In this document: positions 34,600 through 44,740 of the stretch, in pieces
Layout of the letters: each line of letters starts with the position of its first letter
Numbering within the stretch: the first letter of the stretch is position 1
Assembly: GCF_010122465.1 (NCBI RefSeq)
Contig: NZ_WLZY01000006.1
Coordinates: 62,001 to 126,000 of the forward strand
From: Phytoactinopolyspora mesophila
Lineage (GTDB): Bacteria > Actinomycetota > Actinomycetes > Jiangellales > Jiangellaceae
DNA: 64,000 nucleotides
Direction: 5' to 3'
Position numbers and translations under genes: made by a program
Notes under the pieces: generated by a model
The model's input: only the letters and a program-made list of their open reading frames with translations
The model's database searches: none
What the model was told of the DNA's origin: nothing

Positions 34600-36183
34600 A
34601 TGCGTATGGGTCCAACCATCGCGGTAGCCGGATCGGCCATGTTGTTTCGCGTAGCGTGTGGACCGGGCGGCGACGACGGCAGCGCCGAGTCGGATGAGGC
34701 CCGGAACACGACGTTCACCACGTCGATCCCGGCCGATCCCGGTGATCTGCATCCGCACATGACCACGCTGGCCGCGACCCGTGGGGTGGCGGCATACATG
34801 TATGACAAGCTGGTCTACTTCTCCATGGACGGTGAACAACTGCCCTGGCTGGCCGAGTCGTGGGAAGTCGAGCCGGACACTGTTACCTACACCATTCGGG
34901 CGGGCGTGACCTGCTCGGATGGTTCGCCCCTGACGGCGAGCGACGTAGCGGCCAACTTCGAGTTCATCGTCGATCCGGACAACGGTTCACCGGTGCGCGG
35001 GGTTCTGGTCCCGGCCGAGATGAACATCTCCGCCGACGACGAATCCAGGACGGTGACGCTGAGCATCGATGAGCCGGACCCGTTCCTCTTCCACAGCACC
35101 GGAGAGTTGTTCATCGCCTGCCGGGCCGGACTCGACGATCCCGATCTACTCACGGCCGGCGGGGTCGGCTCCGGCATGTACGAGCTCACCGAAGCGGTGC
35201 CGGACGACCGCTACATCCTCCGGCGCCGGGACGAGTTCAGCTGGGGTCCTGGCGAGATCTCGGCGGCAGACGAGGGGACGGTGGAGACCATCACCCTGCG
35301 CGTCATCGAGAACGAGTCGACCGCGGTCAACCTCTTCCTCTCCGGTGAGCTGGACGCGGTCACCGCTACCGGCGCCGACCGGCAGCGGCTCGAGGAGGAA
35401 TACGAACAGGTAGCGGCCCGGGGCACGGTGGGTGAGCTGTTCTTCAATCAGGCCGACGGGCGTCCCGGCGCCGATCCAGAGGTGCGGGCCGCCCTGGCAC
35501 AGGCGCTTGACTACTCGGAGCTCACGGCGGTGATCACCGGGGGATTTGGTGAGCGGTCGCGAGCTGTCGCCGCGATCGACCCGGTGGCCTGCGACTACGA
35601 CGCGGTGGATGGCAACCTGCCGGCAGCCGATCCGGCCGCCGCGGACGCCGCGCTCGACGCGGCGGGCTGGGAGCTGGACGCGAGCGGTGTGCGGGCCAAG
35701 GACGGGCAGCGCCTGTCCATCGAACTGGTCTACAACAGCACGCGTGGCGACACGACGGCGTCGGCAGCCGAGCTGATCGCCCAGAAATGGGGCGACGTCG
35801 GGGCGGGTGTCACCCCGAGGGGGATGCCGCCGACCGAGTACAACGAGGTCATCTTCAGCACCGGAGCGTGGGACGCTGCGCTGCTGCCGATCAACGTACG
35901 GTTGCCGAGCCAGCTCGTTCCGTTCTTCTCGGGCACGGTGCCGCCCGACGGGGTGAACCTTGCCCACCTGGAGAACGACGCCTACGAATCCGCGGTGGCC
36001 GAGGCGATGACGCTGCCGGGCGAGCAGAGCTGTGAGCTGTGGCGGCAAGCCGAACAGGCCCTGTTCGACGCACACGACGTCCTGCTCTTCGCCGACGAGA
36101 CGATTCCGACCTTCCTGCAGGGGGTCACGCTGGAGCGGGGTTCGGACGGGATCGTGGCGCCGACCATCCGCGTGGTGCCATGA
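34600..36183 (+). CDS. Peptide ABC transporter substrate-binding protein (family 5), copy 1
   Basis: 527 aa from ATG 34600 (GAGGGAG upstream). A hydrophobic N-terminus ends at VACGPGG; the residue at -3 of the Cys is Arg, so the lipobox is atypical. The family 5 core is clear: ADPGDLHPHM, LAESWEVEPDTVTYTIR, LTASDVAANFEF and FNQADGRPGADPEVR. It delivers oligopeptides to the permeases encoded next (ATGA overlap). It is clearly related to the second binding protein at 48269. Confidence 0.93.
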   Translation: MRMGPTIAVAGSAMLFRVACGPGGDDGSAESDEARNTTFTTSIPADPGDLHPHMTTLAATRGVAAYMYDKLVYFSMDGEQLPWLAESWEVEPDTVTYTIRAGVTCSDGSPLTASDVAANFEFIVDPDNGSPVRGVLVPAEMNISADDESRTVTLSIDEPDPFLFHSTGELFIACRAGLDDPDLLTAGGVGSGMYELTEAVPDDRYILRRRDEFSWGPGEISAADEGTVETITLRVIENESTAVNLFLSGELDAVTATGADRQRLEEEYEQVAARGTVGELFFNQADGRPGADPEVRAALAQALDYSELTAVITGGFGERSRAVAAIDPVACDYDAVDGNLPAADPAAADAALDAAGWELDASGVRAKDGQRLSIELVYNSTRGDTTASAAELIAQKWGDVGAGVTPRGMPPTEYNEVIFSTGAWDAALLPINVRLPSQLVPFFSGTVPPDGVNLAHLENDAYESAVAEAMTLPGEQSCELWRQAEQALFDAHDVLLFADETIPTFLQGVTLERGSDGIVAPTIRVVP

Positions 36184-37184
36184 CCGCCTCGCCCGCGGTA
36201 TCGGTAGTCACGGCGCGCAGACCGTTCACGCGGGTACGCAACCCGTGGGTGCTGTTCCTGACTCGCCGGGTGCTCAGGCTGCTCGTGTCGCTCGCTCTCT
36301 TGGTGACCCTCGCGTTCTTGATGATCCACCTGGTGCCGGGGGACCCAGTGCGCGGAGCCCTGGGGCTGACCGCACCGGCGGAGCTGGTCGAGGCCCGGCG
36401 GGAGGCACTGGGCCTGAACGACCCGCTCGTCGTGCAGTACTGGACCTACGTGACGTCGCTGTTCAGCGGCGACCTCGGAATATCGATGACCTCTGGGATC
36501 CCGGTGTACGACACGATCGCCCAGCGGTTGCCGGCGTCGGCCTCGCTCGGGCTGATGGCGTTCGTCGTCATCATGATGCTATCGATTCCGCTGGGCCTGT
36601 TCATGGCCGTGTTGACCAGGGGCGGGCGGCGACGCGGTGTCGAGCTGGGCTTCACCTCGACCAGCGCGACCCTGGCGGCGATCCCGGAGTTCCTTCTCGC
36701 GGTGGGGTTGATCTTCGTCTTCGGGGTCACCCTTGGCTGGCTGCCGGTGGCCGGGCGTGGGGGACCGGTCAGCTACGTGCTGCCAGTCATCGCACTGTCG
36801 GTGGGGCCGGCGCTGGTCATGGCCCGCATCGTGCGTGTTGAGGCGCTCGCGGTGCTGGAACAAGACTTCGTCCGGACCGCGCGGGCCAAGCGGCTGCCCC
36901 GATGGCGGGTCTACTTCCGGCACGCGTTCCCGAACGCCTTGACGTCCACGCTGACCATTAGCGGCCTACTGCTCAGCTCGATGGTGGTGGGGACGGTGCT
37001 GGTCGAGAACGTCTTCGCGTGGCCAGGGATGGGAATGACCATCGTGCAGTCGATCCTGGCCAAGGACTACCCGCTGGTCCAGGGCGCCGTGCTCGTGTAT
37101 GGCGGGACCGTGCTGCTGGTCAACCTCGTTGTCGACCTCATGCTGGCCGTCGTCGATCCGCGTTCGACGATCAGGGAGGCGTGA
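36180..37184 (+). CDS. Peptide ABC transporter permease, DppB type
   Basis: 334 aa from ATG 36180, which overlaps the binding-protein stop. The DppB/OppB layout shows a first helix (LVSLALLVTLAFLMIHLVPG), PVRGALG, then five further helices and the ATPase contact loop (EQDFVRTARAKRLPRWRV, about 225-242). It forms the channel with the permease half of the next gene. Confidence 0.95.
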   Translation: MTASPAVSVVTARRPFTRVRNPWVLFLTRRVLRLLVSLALLVTLAFLMIHLVPGDPVRGALGLTAPAELVEARREALGLNDPLVVQYWTYVTSLFSGDLGISMTSGIPVYDTIAQRLPASASLGLMAFVVIMMLSIPLGLFMAVLTRGGRRRGVELGFTSTSATLAAIPEFLLAVGLIFVFGVTLGWLPVAGRGGPVSYVLPVIALSVGPALVMARIVRVEALAVLEQDFVRTARAKRLPRWRVYFRHAFPNALTSTLTISGLLLSSMVVGTVLVENVFAWPGMGMTIVQSILAKDYPLVQGAVLVYGGTVLLVNLVVDLMLAVVDPRSTIREA

Positions 37185-37185
37185 C

Positions 37186-39081
37186 ATGGGACGGCGGCAA
37201 TGGCTGAACGCGCTGCGCAGCCCCGTCGGCGCGGTTGCGGCGGCGTTGTTGTCTCTGCTGGCGGTGCTGGCCGTGGTGGCGCCGATCATCTGGGGCGACG
37301 CGGCGGACGAGACCAACCCGGCGGCGTTGTCACAGGGGCCGTCGTCTGAGTACTTGCTGGGTACTGACGGACTCGGCCGGGACATCGCGTTGCGCGTCCT
37401 GGTGGCCACCCGGACGTCGCTGGGACTGGCGCTGGCATCCACCGCGATCGCGGTGTCGATCGGCCTGGTGCTGGGCGTGCTGCCCGCCGTGCTCGGGCGC
37501 CGAGCCGGGCGACTGGCCGTGGCGTTCGTGAACCTCGCTGTGGCTTTCCCGGCGTTGCTGCTGGCGTTGTTCTTCGCGGTCATCTTCGGCATCGGGGCCA
37601 AGGGTGCGGTGCTGGCCATCGGCATCGCGGGTGCTCCCGCGTTCGGCCGGCTCGTGCAGACGAACATCGCCGCGGTGGCCGGACGGGATTACGTCTCGGC
37701 GGCGCGTATTGCCGGTGTCGGGCGACTGCGGCTGATCTTCCGGCATCTCCTGCCGAACGTGGGCGAGCCACTCGTGGTGAACGCCGCATTGATGGCCGGC
37801 GGCGCTCTGCTGGCCTTCGCCGGGCTGTCCTTCCTCGGCCTCGGCGTGCAGGCGCCCGCCTACGACTGGGGCCGGCTGCTCGGCGAAGGCCTCGACCGGA
37901 TCTACCTCAACGCAGCGGCATCACTGGCACCTGGGGTGGCCGTCGTCGTCGCCGGGCTGGCGTTCACCTTGTTCGGTGAGTCGATCGCCAAGGTGGTGGG
38001 GCTGCGGACGGAACCGGCGCGGGCGGGGGCGGGCAAAATGCCTGCGGTACCCGGAGCGGTTGACGAGGACACCGGCGACGCCGTGCTCGTAGCGAAGGGG
38101 CTCCGGGTGGGCTTCTCGTCGGCTAGTGGATCCACCTACCCCGTGGACGGTGTGGACCTCACCGTGCATCGCGGCGAGACCGTGGGAATCGTGGGTGAGT
38201 CCGGCAGCGGGAAGAGTCTCACCGCGTTGGCCGTTGCCCGCCTGGCGCCGGAGACCGCAACCGTCAGCGCCGACCGGCTCGAATTCTCGGGCACCTCGCT
38301 CTTGGGCCGCTCCGACCCCGAGGTAGGCAAGCTTCTCGGGACCTCTCTGGCCATGGTCTTCCAGGACCCGATGACGTCGTTCAACCCGTCGATGCGCATC
38401 GGCTGGCAGCTGGCCGAAGTCACCCGGATCCATGAGGGGGCAGCGCGCCGGGAGGGCTTCGCCCGGGCGGTGGACCGGCTTGGCAAGGTGCGTATTCCCA
38501 GTCCGGAGCGGCGGGCCCGGCAATACCCGCACGAGTACTCCGGCGGGATGCGCCAGCGGGCCATGGTCGGGATGGGTTTGATGAGTTCGCCCAAGCTGAT
38601 CATCGCCGACGAGCCCACCACGGCGCTTGATGTCACGGTCCAGCGCCAAGTGCTCCGGTTGTTGCGGGAAGTGCAGGAGGAGACCGGCGCTGCCGTCGTG
38701 CTCATCTCGCACGACATCGCCGTCGTATCGCAGATGTGCGAGCGGATCGTCGTCATGTACGCCGGCCGCGTCGTCGAGGAGCTACCAGTGTCGCGGCTTT
38801 CGGCCGCCGCCCATCCCTATACCCGGGCGCTGCTCGGAGCAGTACCGGACATGACCAGTGACCGGGAGCAACCACTGGTGACCATCTCCGGCCGGCCCCC
38901 GGATCCCGGTGCCCGCCCGCCTGGGTGTGCTTTCGCGCCCCGGTGTGAATTGGCCGACGACGCCTGTCGCCGGCTCCCGGCGCTCGCCCCGGTGTCCGCG
39001 GGCCAGCGTGCGGCCTGCTGGCATCCGCAGCTGAGTTCGCTGGAGCCCGCCGGTGGGACCAGCGCAGGGGGTAAGGCATGA
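37186..39081 (+). CDS. Fused peptide ABC permease (DppC) and ATPase (DppD)
   Basis: 631 aa. Residues about 1-280 are a DppC-like permease (LLGTDGLGRDIALRVLVATR, YVSAARIAGVGRLRLIFRHL loop). About 300-600 are an ABC ATPase: Walker A GESGSGKS (about 344), MVFQDPMTSFNP Q-loop, signature YSGGMRQR, Walker B LIIADEPTTALD, and the oligopeptide-type C-terminal Cys cluster CAFAPRCELADDAC. The fusion is known in actinobacteria and fixes their stoichiometry. Confidence 0.95.
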   Translation: MGRRQWLNALRSPVGAVAAALLSLLAVLAVVAPIIWGDAADETNPAALSQGPSSEYLLGTDGLGRDIALRVLVATRTSLGLALASTAIAVSIGLVLGVLPAVLGRRAGRLAVAFVNLAVAFPALLLALFFAVIFGIGAKGAVLAIGIAGAPAFGRLVQTNIAAVAGRDYVSAARIAGVGRLRLIFRHLLPNVGEPLVVNAALMAGGALLAFAGLSFLGLGVQAPAYDWGRLLGEGLDRIYLNAAASLAPGVAVVVAGLAFTLFGESIAKVVGLRTEPARAGAGKMPAVPGAVDEDTGDAVLVAKGLRVGFSSASGSTYPVDGVDLTVHRGETVGIVGESGSGKSLTALAVARLAPETATVSADRLEFSGTSLLGRSDPEVGKLLGTSLAMVFQDPMTSFNPSMRIGWQLAEVTRIHEGAARREGFARAVDRLGKVRIPSPERRARQYPHEYSGGMRQRAMVGMGLMSSPKLIIADEPTTALDVTVQRQVLRLLREVQEETGAAVVLISHDIAVVSQMCERIVVMYAGRVVEELPVSRLSAAAHPYTRALLGAVPDMTSDREQPLVTISGRPPDPGARPPGCAFAPRCELADDACRRLPALAPVSAGQRAACWHPQLSSLEPAGGTSAGGKA

Positions 39082-40058
39082 GAGAGCTGGAATTCCGCGA
39101 CCTGACCGTGCGCTTCGGAACCGGACCGGCCGCCGTGACGGCCGTCGACGGCGTCAGCCTCAAAGTGCCAGCCGGGTCCATCGTGGGCCTGGTGGGTGAA
39201 TCGGGCTCCGGAAAATCGACCCTGGCCAAAGCCGCTGTCGGCCTGGCGCCCATGGCCGGCGGGCAGGTCCTGCTCGATGGCGCCGTCTTGGACCGCTCCC
39301 GCACCAGGCGGAAGCTGCAGATGGTCTTCCAAGATCCGTACTCCTCGCTCGACCCCAGGATGACCATCGGTGACTCCATAGCGGAGGCGATCCCGGAGCG
39401 GCGCAGCCGCAAGGAGCGGCGCGCCGAGCTCGCCAGACTCCTCGAGCTGGTCGATCTCGATCCGGCACGGGCGTCCTCTCTTCCCTCGGGACTCTCGGGT
39501 GGCCAGCGCCAGCGGGTGGCGCTGGCCCGGGCACTGGCCGCCGAGCCGGAGGTGATCCTGGCCGACGAGATCACCTCGGCGCTCGATGTCTCCGTCCAGG
39601 GAGCCGTACTCAACCTGGTCCGTGATCTGCAGCGTCGGCTCGGCCTGAGCATCCTGTTCATCTCGCACAACCTGGCGGTGGTGCGTTATGTCAGCGACAT
39701 CATCGCGGTGATGTACCTCGGCCGCATCGTGGAGGCCGGTCCGGCCAGCGACGTGCTCAACGCGCCGCGACACCCTTACACCAGAACGCTACTGGACGCC
39801 GCGCCCCGGATCGGCACGTCGCTCGACGACGCCGTGCCGGCCGACAACGCCGCACTCGATCAAGATCCACCGTCGCCCCACGAACCGCCGCCGGGCTGTG
39901 CGTTCCACCGCCGGTGCCCGTACGGACCGTTGATTCTTCCGTCGCGCACGATCTGCGCTGACGAAGACCCACACACCGGTGCGCAGATGCGTCCGCACCG
40001 CGCCGCGTGTCACTTCGCCGGGCAAGACATCCTGGCCACACACCTGGAGGCACCATGA
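39078..40058 (+). CDS. Peptide ABC transporter ATPase, DppF type
   Basis: 326 aa, ATGA overlap with the fused gene. Walker A is GESGSGKSTLAK (about 36-47), the signature LSGGQRQRVALARALA, Walker B VILADEITSALD, and the C-terminal CAFHRRCPYGPL Cys block. It supplies the second ATPase of the importer. Confidence 0.95.
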   Translation: MRELEFRDLTVRFGTGPAAVTAVDGVSLKVPAGSIVGLVGESGSGKSTLAKAAVGLAPMAGGQVLLDGAVLDRSRTRRKLQMVFQDPYSSLDPRMTIGDSIAEAIPERRSRKERRAELARLLELVDLDPARASSLPSGLSGGQRQRVALARALAAEPEVILADEITSALDVSVQGAVLNLVRDLQRRLGLSILFISHNLAVVRYVSDIIAVMYLGRIVEAGPASDVLNAPRHPYTRTLLDAAPRIGTSLDDAVPADNAALDQDPPSPHEPPPGCAFHRRCPYGPLILPSRTICADEDPHTGAQMRPHRAACHFAGQDILATHLEAP

Positions 40059-43000
40059 AACGCCGCATGAGAGAGGAGGACCTGTTCGCGCTGGAGATCC
40101 CGGCGCAGCCGGCCATCTCCCCGGACGGAAGCACCGTCGTCTACGTGCTTCGGACCGCGGACCTGGACGCCGACGAGAACCGGGCGGCACTGTGGCGGGT
40201 CACCGCCGCCACGGCCCAGCCGCGGCAGCTGACGTACGGAGCAGCGGATTCGTCGCCCACGTGGTCGCCGGACGGCCAGACCATCGCGTTCCTGCGGGCC
40301 GCCGGTGGCCCCTCGCAGGTCTGGTTGCTGGCGGCTGACGGCGGCGAGCCACGGCAGCTGACCAGCCTGCCCGGCGGCGCCGGTGCCCCGGTATGGAGCC
40401 CGGACGGCACCAGGATCGCTTTCACCGCAGCCGTCGACACCTGGGCGGGACCCGGCGAGGACGACGACGCGCGGACTCGGCGTGCTTCGGCGCCGATAGT
40501 CGCTGACCGCCTGGGTTATCGCAGTGACGGTGCCGGGCTGCTCCGCGGAGCCCGGCAGCACGTGCACGTCGTCGATGTCGCAACGGACCAGACCCGGCAG
40601 CTCACCCGGGGTGACTGGCACGCGGGCCCGCCCGAGTGGTCGCCGGACGGAACACGGCTGGCGTTTCCGGCCGCGAAGAGTGCCGACGCCGATCGCACCG
40701 GGGTGTCCGCCGTGTACGTGATCGACGTTGAGGCGGCGGACCCGGTTCCGGTACGGGCGGGGGACTACGACGGTCTGGCCGGCCCGGTGACGTGGACACC
40801 CGATGGTGATCACCTGCTCGTGGTCGGCCGCCAGGATGTGAGCGTGGGGCACAACATGCTGTTGCGCGTGCCACTGGACGGCGGCCCCGTCGTCGACCTG
40901 GCAGCCGGCCTGGACCGCAACGTGATGCCGGGTGGGCCCGGCTACCCCGGCGGGTTGCCGCAGATCAGTGCCGACGGGCGCAGGGTGGTCTTCTGTGTGC
41001 AGGATCGGGGCTGTACCCACGTCTACATGGTCGAGCTGACCGGCGGCGCGCCGCGGTTGCTCGTCGGCGACGCCGGCCGGGTCGTGTCCGGTCTCTCCGT
41101 GGCGTCGGATGCTGACCGGGTAGCGGTCATCGTGGCATCCCGGGACACGTACGGCGAGGTGTCCGTCGTCGACTTGGACGCCGGTGACGAAACAGTGGTC
41201 ACGGCGCACATGACCGTTGAACTAGACCTGATCACGCCCGAGGAGCGGGTGTTCATGGTCTCCGACGGCACCGAGGTGCACGGGTGGCTGATCCGTGATC
41301 CCGGCGCGCCGGCGCCGGGACCGTTGCTGGTGGACGTCCACGGTGGCCCGCACAACGCATGGAGCCCGGCGCCGGATCCGGGGCATGCCTACCAACAACT
41401 GCTGGCCGCCAGGGGGTGGTCGGTGCTGCTGCTGAATCCGAGGGGGAGCGACGGATACGGCGAAGCGTTCTTCACCGCCGCGGTCGGGGCCTGGGGTGTC
41501 GGCGATCAGCGGGACTTCCTCGAACCTGTCGAGCAACTCGTCACCGATGGAATCGCCGATCCGGACCGGCTGGCGCTGTCCGGATACAGCTACGGCGGCT
41601 ACATGACGTGCTGGCTCACCGCCCAGACCGATCGATTCGCCGCCGCGGTAGCCGCCGGGGTGGTCTCCGACCTGGCCAGCATGGCGGGCACGTCTGACGT
41701 CGGCCCGCTGTTCATCGACCTCGAACTGGGCTCGCTGCCGTATCGCGATCCCGACCGGCTCGCCGGGCAATCGCCCTACACCTACGTGTCCCAGGTCAGC
41801 ACCCCGACGTTGATCCTGCATGGACTCGCTGACGATCGCTGTCCGGTCGGGCAGGCCGAGCTGTGGTTCGCGGCGCTGCGCAACCGCGGTGTGCCGTCCG
41901 AGCTGGTGCTCTACCCCGAAGCGTCGCACCTGTTCATCCTCGAAGGCCGCCCGTCTCACCGTCTCGACTATTCCCAGCGACTCGTCGACTGGGTCACCCG
42001 TCATACCGTGAAGGAGAGTCTGATGACCGCTGCCCCTCTCGACCGCGACCACTGGCAGCACCGGCTCGCCGAACTCGCGGAGAAGTACAAGGTCCCCGGT
42101 GCGACCCTGGGGATCGCCAGCGGTGAGCACACGGTGGAGGTGGCCTATGGGGTCACCAACGTCGACACGGGTATCGAGGTCACCACCGACACGCTGTTCC
42201 AGATCGGCTCGATCACGAAGGTCTGGACGGCGTCAGCCGTCATGGCGCTGGCAGACGCCGGGAAGCTGGATCTCGACGAACCCGTGGTGACGTACCTGCC
42301 TGAACTGCGACTGGTGGATGCCGACGTGACCGCGAAGGTCACCATGCGGCATCTGCTGACCCACACCAGCGGGATCGACGGTGACTTCTTCCACGACACC
42401 GGACGGGGTGACGAATGCCTGGAACGCTACGTAGACGCGCTCAGCAGCCTTCAGCACAACCATCCGCTCAGTGCTACCTGGTCCTACTGCAACGCTGGCT
42501 TCACCCTTGCCGGCCGGGTGATCGAGAAGCTCACCGGGCAGGTCTGGGACGCGGCGATGAAAGACCTGCTGTACACGCCGCTAGGCCTCGACCACACCGT
42601 GACGCTGCCCGAGGATGCCCTGTTGCACCGAAGCGCCGTAGGACACGTGCACCAAGGGGATGAGGCGCCTAGGCGGGCGCCAGTATGGGGTCTGCCGCGC
42701 TCGGGTGGACCCGCCGGGCTCATCGCCTCCACCGTGGGCGATGTGCTTGCCTTCGCCCGGATGCACTTGTCGGGCGGTCTGGCTGCCGACGGGACCCGGG
42801 TCCTGGCGGCGGAATCGGTCGCATCGATGCAGGCCAACGAAGTCAACCTGCCTGATCCGTACACAGTGGCCGACTCCTGGGGCTTGAGCTGGTTCCGGCT
42901 CGATTGGAACGGCACCCGGCTGGTCGGTCACGACGGCAACACGATCGGGCAGTCGGCGTTCCTGCGCATCCTTCCCGAAGCCGGGCTGGCGGTGACGCTA

Positions 43001-43396
43001 CTCACCAACGGCGGCCATACCCGCGACCTGTATGAGTCGCTGGTGCGTGAGGTTTTCCGGGACCTCGCCGGGGTGGAGATGGTCACACCGCTGGCGCCTC
43101 CGGCGGACCCCGTGCCGGTGGACATCACGCCGTACTTGGGCACCTACAAGCGCACGCTGGTGACCATGGACGTCTTCGCCGGCTCGGATGGTCCGCGGAT
43201 GCGCATGACGGTTGACCAGACCTCCCTCGGTCTCGACGAGGAGGTCAAGGAGTACGACCTGGTGCCGGTGCGCGAGGACCTGTTCGTGCTGCGTCAGCCC
43301 GGCGCCGAAACGTGGACGCCGGTGACCTTCTACACGCTCGACGACGGCCGGCCCTACATGCATTTCGGTGCGCGCGCTACGCCGAAGGTCGCCTGA
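40055..43396 (+). CDS. S9 prolyl-oligopeptidase-family peptidase fused to a beta-lactamase-family hydrolase
   Basis: 1113 aa from ATG 40055. Residues about 1-400 form a TolB-like propeller (repeated WSPDG motifs). About 410-655 form the S9 hydrolase with the nucleophile in LSGYSYGGYM (about 510-519) and the catalytic His in PEASHLF. From about 657 a complete serine beta-lactamase/D-aminopeptidase-type domain follows: SITK (about 720), YCN motif, HDGNTIG (about 960). The reading frame is continuous across the joint, yet a GGAG and in-frame ATG at 42023 lie exactly there, so the second domain may also be made alone. No signal peptide, so it is probably cytoplasmic, acting on imported peptides. 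Confidence 0.9.
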   Translation: MKRRMREEDLFALEIPAQPAISPDGSTVVYVLRTADLDADENRAALWRVTAATAQPRQLTYGAADSSPTWSPDGQTIAFLRAAGGPSQVWLLAADGGEPRQLTSLPGGAGAPVWSPDGTRIAFTAAVDTWAGPGEDDDARTRRASAPIVADRLGYRSDGAGLLRGARQHVHVVDVATDQTRQLTRGDWHAGPPEWSPDGTRLAFPAAKSADADRTGVSAVYVIDVEAADPVPVRAGDYDGLAGPVTWTPDGDHLLVVGRQDVSVGHNMLLRVPLDGGPVVDLAAGLDRNVMPGGPGYPGGLPQISADGRRVVFCVQDRGCTHVYMVELTGGAPRLLVGDAGRVVSGLSVASDADRVAVIVASRDTYGEVSVVDLDAGDETVVTAHMTVELDLITPEERVFMVSDGTEVHGWLIRDPGAPAPGPLLVDVHGGPHNAWSPAPDPGHAYQQLLAARGWSVLLLNPRGSDGYGEAFFTAAVGAWGVGDQRDFLEPVEQLVTDGIADPDRLALSGYSYGGYMTCWLTAQTDRFAAAVAAGVVSDLASMAGTSDVGPLFIDLELGSLPYRDPDRLAGQSPYTYVSQVSTPTLILHGLADDRCPVGQAELWFAALRNRGVPSELVLYPEASHLFILEGRPSHRLDYSQRLVDWVTRHTVKESLMTAAPLDRDHWQHRLAELAEKYKVPGATLGIASGEHTVEVAYGVTNVDTGIEVTTDTLFQIGSITKVWTASAVMALADAGKLDLDEPVVTYLPELRLVDADVTAKVTMRHLLTHTSGIDGDFFHDTGRGDECLERYVDALSSLQHNHPLSATWSYCNAGFTLAGRVIEKLTGQVWDAAMKDLLYTPLGLDHTVTLPEDALLHRSAVGHVHQGDEAPRRAPVWGLPRSGGPAGLIASTVGDVLAFARMHLSGGLAADGTRVLAAESVASMQANEVNLPDPYTVADSWGLSWFRLDWNGTRLVGHDGNTIGQSAFLRILPEAGLAVTLLTNGGHTRDLYESLVREVFRDLAGVEMVTPLAPPADPVPVDITPYLGTYKRTLVTMDVFAGSDGPRMRMTVDQTSLGLDEEVKEYDLVPVREDLFVLRQPGAETWTPVTFYTLDDGRPYMHFGARATPKVA

Positions 43397-43407
43397 GCCC
43401 GCTCCGC

Positions 43408-44457
43408 TCAGGCCGGACGCCGGCCGTGTGCGATCTTGTGCGCGGCCGGCCACACGGTCGCGAGAATCACGGCAATGACCACCGGCGCCAGCAGGACCAC
43501 CGCACGGAACAACAACACCGCGGGTAGTGCGTCGCTGGCGGCCACACCGACCACGACGAGCGCGCCGACCAGTGTGGCCTCCGCCGAGCCGATGCCCGCG
43601 GGGGTAGGTGTGGTGGCCGCCAGTGCGGTGCCGGCCACGTAGGCGGCCATGCCGACGGCTATCGTCACCGGAAGTCCGAAGCTGGCCGTCACCATGGCGA
43701 ACCCTGCCGCCATGCTCAGCATGGCGAGGATCTGTGTGACCACCACGCCCACTGCGACCTTCGGCCGGGCACGTACCGACGAGGCGATCTCGCGGGCAGC
43801 GCATGCCACGCGGTACATCCGATCTCGTAGGACTCGCCCCATGCCGGTCCTGGGCTGGCTGCCAGCGCCGCGAGAGGCCCGGGCCCACACGGGAAGGCCG
43901 CGAATAGCGCTCCCGGCTCGACGCGCCAGATTGGGGCCGGTGACGATCATCAGCACCACCATCGCGATGGCGACCACCAGAAGTGACCCGCCTCCCCAGA
44001 GCCAGGCCAGGCTGAGCAACAGCCCGCCTGCGTAGGCCACGCAGCCACCGGCCGACCACATGGCGACCGCGCCGGCGGCCATCGTGTTCGACGCGCCTGC
44101 GCGCCTGAGTGCCGCGACGAACGCTCCGGCCGCCCCTACTCCGGCGGGGATCAGCCGGTTGGCGACGGTTCCGGTGATGTGCGCGGTCGTTGTGCCTGTC
44201 CACCCGAGGTGGCCGGCTGCGATGAGTCGTTTGCCGGTGATCGACGCAGCTGTGGCAGCCGCCCAGAAGCCCGCCGCGATGAGTGGCGCGAACGGTTGCC
44301 GGCGCATTCCTTCCAGCAGGTTGGGCAGCGCCTCGGGGAGCACCAGGACGCCACCGACCACCATGATGGCTATCAACGCCGAGATCCCGGCCACGCGGTA
44401 CACCAGCCGGAGACGGCGACGACGGGAAGCGCGTTGAGTGTCGCTCGCTACCACCAC
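43408..44457 (-). CDS. Flippase-like/LPG-synthase TM-family membrane protein
   Basis: 349 aa with about 8 hydrophobic helices. The pattern of the lysylphosphatidylglycerol-synthase transmembrane/UPF0104 family shows in TGTVANRLIPAGVGAAGAFVA and ATTPTPAGIGSAEATLVGAL. A basic loop lies near residues 190-215. It stands alone on the minus strand inside the plus-strand peptidase region. Substrate unknown; no fused synthetase domain. Confidence 0.8.
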   Translation of the reverse strand: MVVASDTQRASRRRRLRLVYRVAGISALIAIMVVGGVLVLPEALPNLLEGMRRQPFAPLIAAGFWAAATAASITGKRLIAAGHLGWTGTTTAHITGTVANRLIPAGVGAAGAFVAALRRAGASNTMAAGAVAMWSAGGCVAYAGGLLLSLAWLWGGGSLLVVAIAMVVLMIVTGPNLARRAGSAIRGLPVWARASRGAGSQPRTGMGRVLRDRMYRVACAAREIASSVRARPKVAVGVVVTQILAMLSMAAGFAMVTASFGLPVTIAVGMAAYVAGTALAATTPTPAGIGSAEATLVGALVVVGVAASDALPAVLLFRAVVLLAPVVIAVILATVWPAAHKIAHGRRPA

Positions 44458-44740
44458 ACTCTGCGGCGATCTTGAAGCAGCGGAAACGGGCGCTGCTTCG
44501 GGTCGCGGGCCTGCGTACGTGTCGGCGATAGGTCGGCTGCCTTAGATCGAGTGTGGCGGAATTCATAGAAGAATAGCAGGTCACCGGCGTGTCGTGCGTG
44601 TTGCTGGCGTCGCGGGCGAGGTAAAGAGACCGCTGGCTTGGGGTGCGCACATAGAGATGAGGCATCGCGATCACGCTTCGTCCCGATCGTTGGACAACTG
44701 GCCAAAGACACCTCCCTGCCTGCCATGACAAGATCGGCTG
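44458..44740. promoter_or_regulatory. Divergent promoter interval
   Basis: It contains a perfect 9-bp hairpin (GAAGCAGCG at 44474-44482 and CGCTGCTTC at 44491-44499) just upstream of the flippase-like gene. No gene is seen. It should hold promoters for both flanking genes. Confidence 0.45.
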
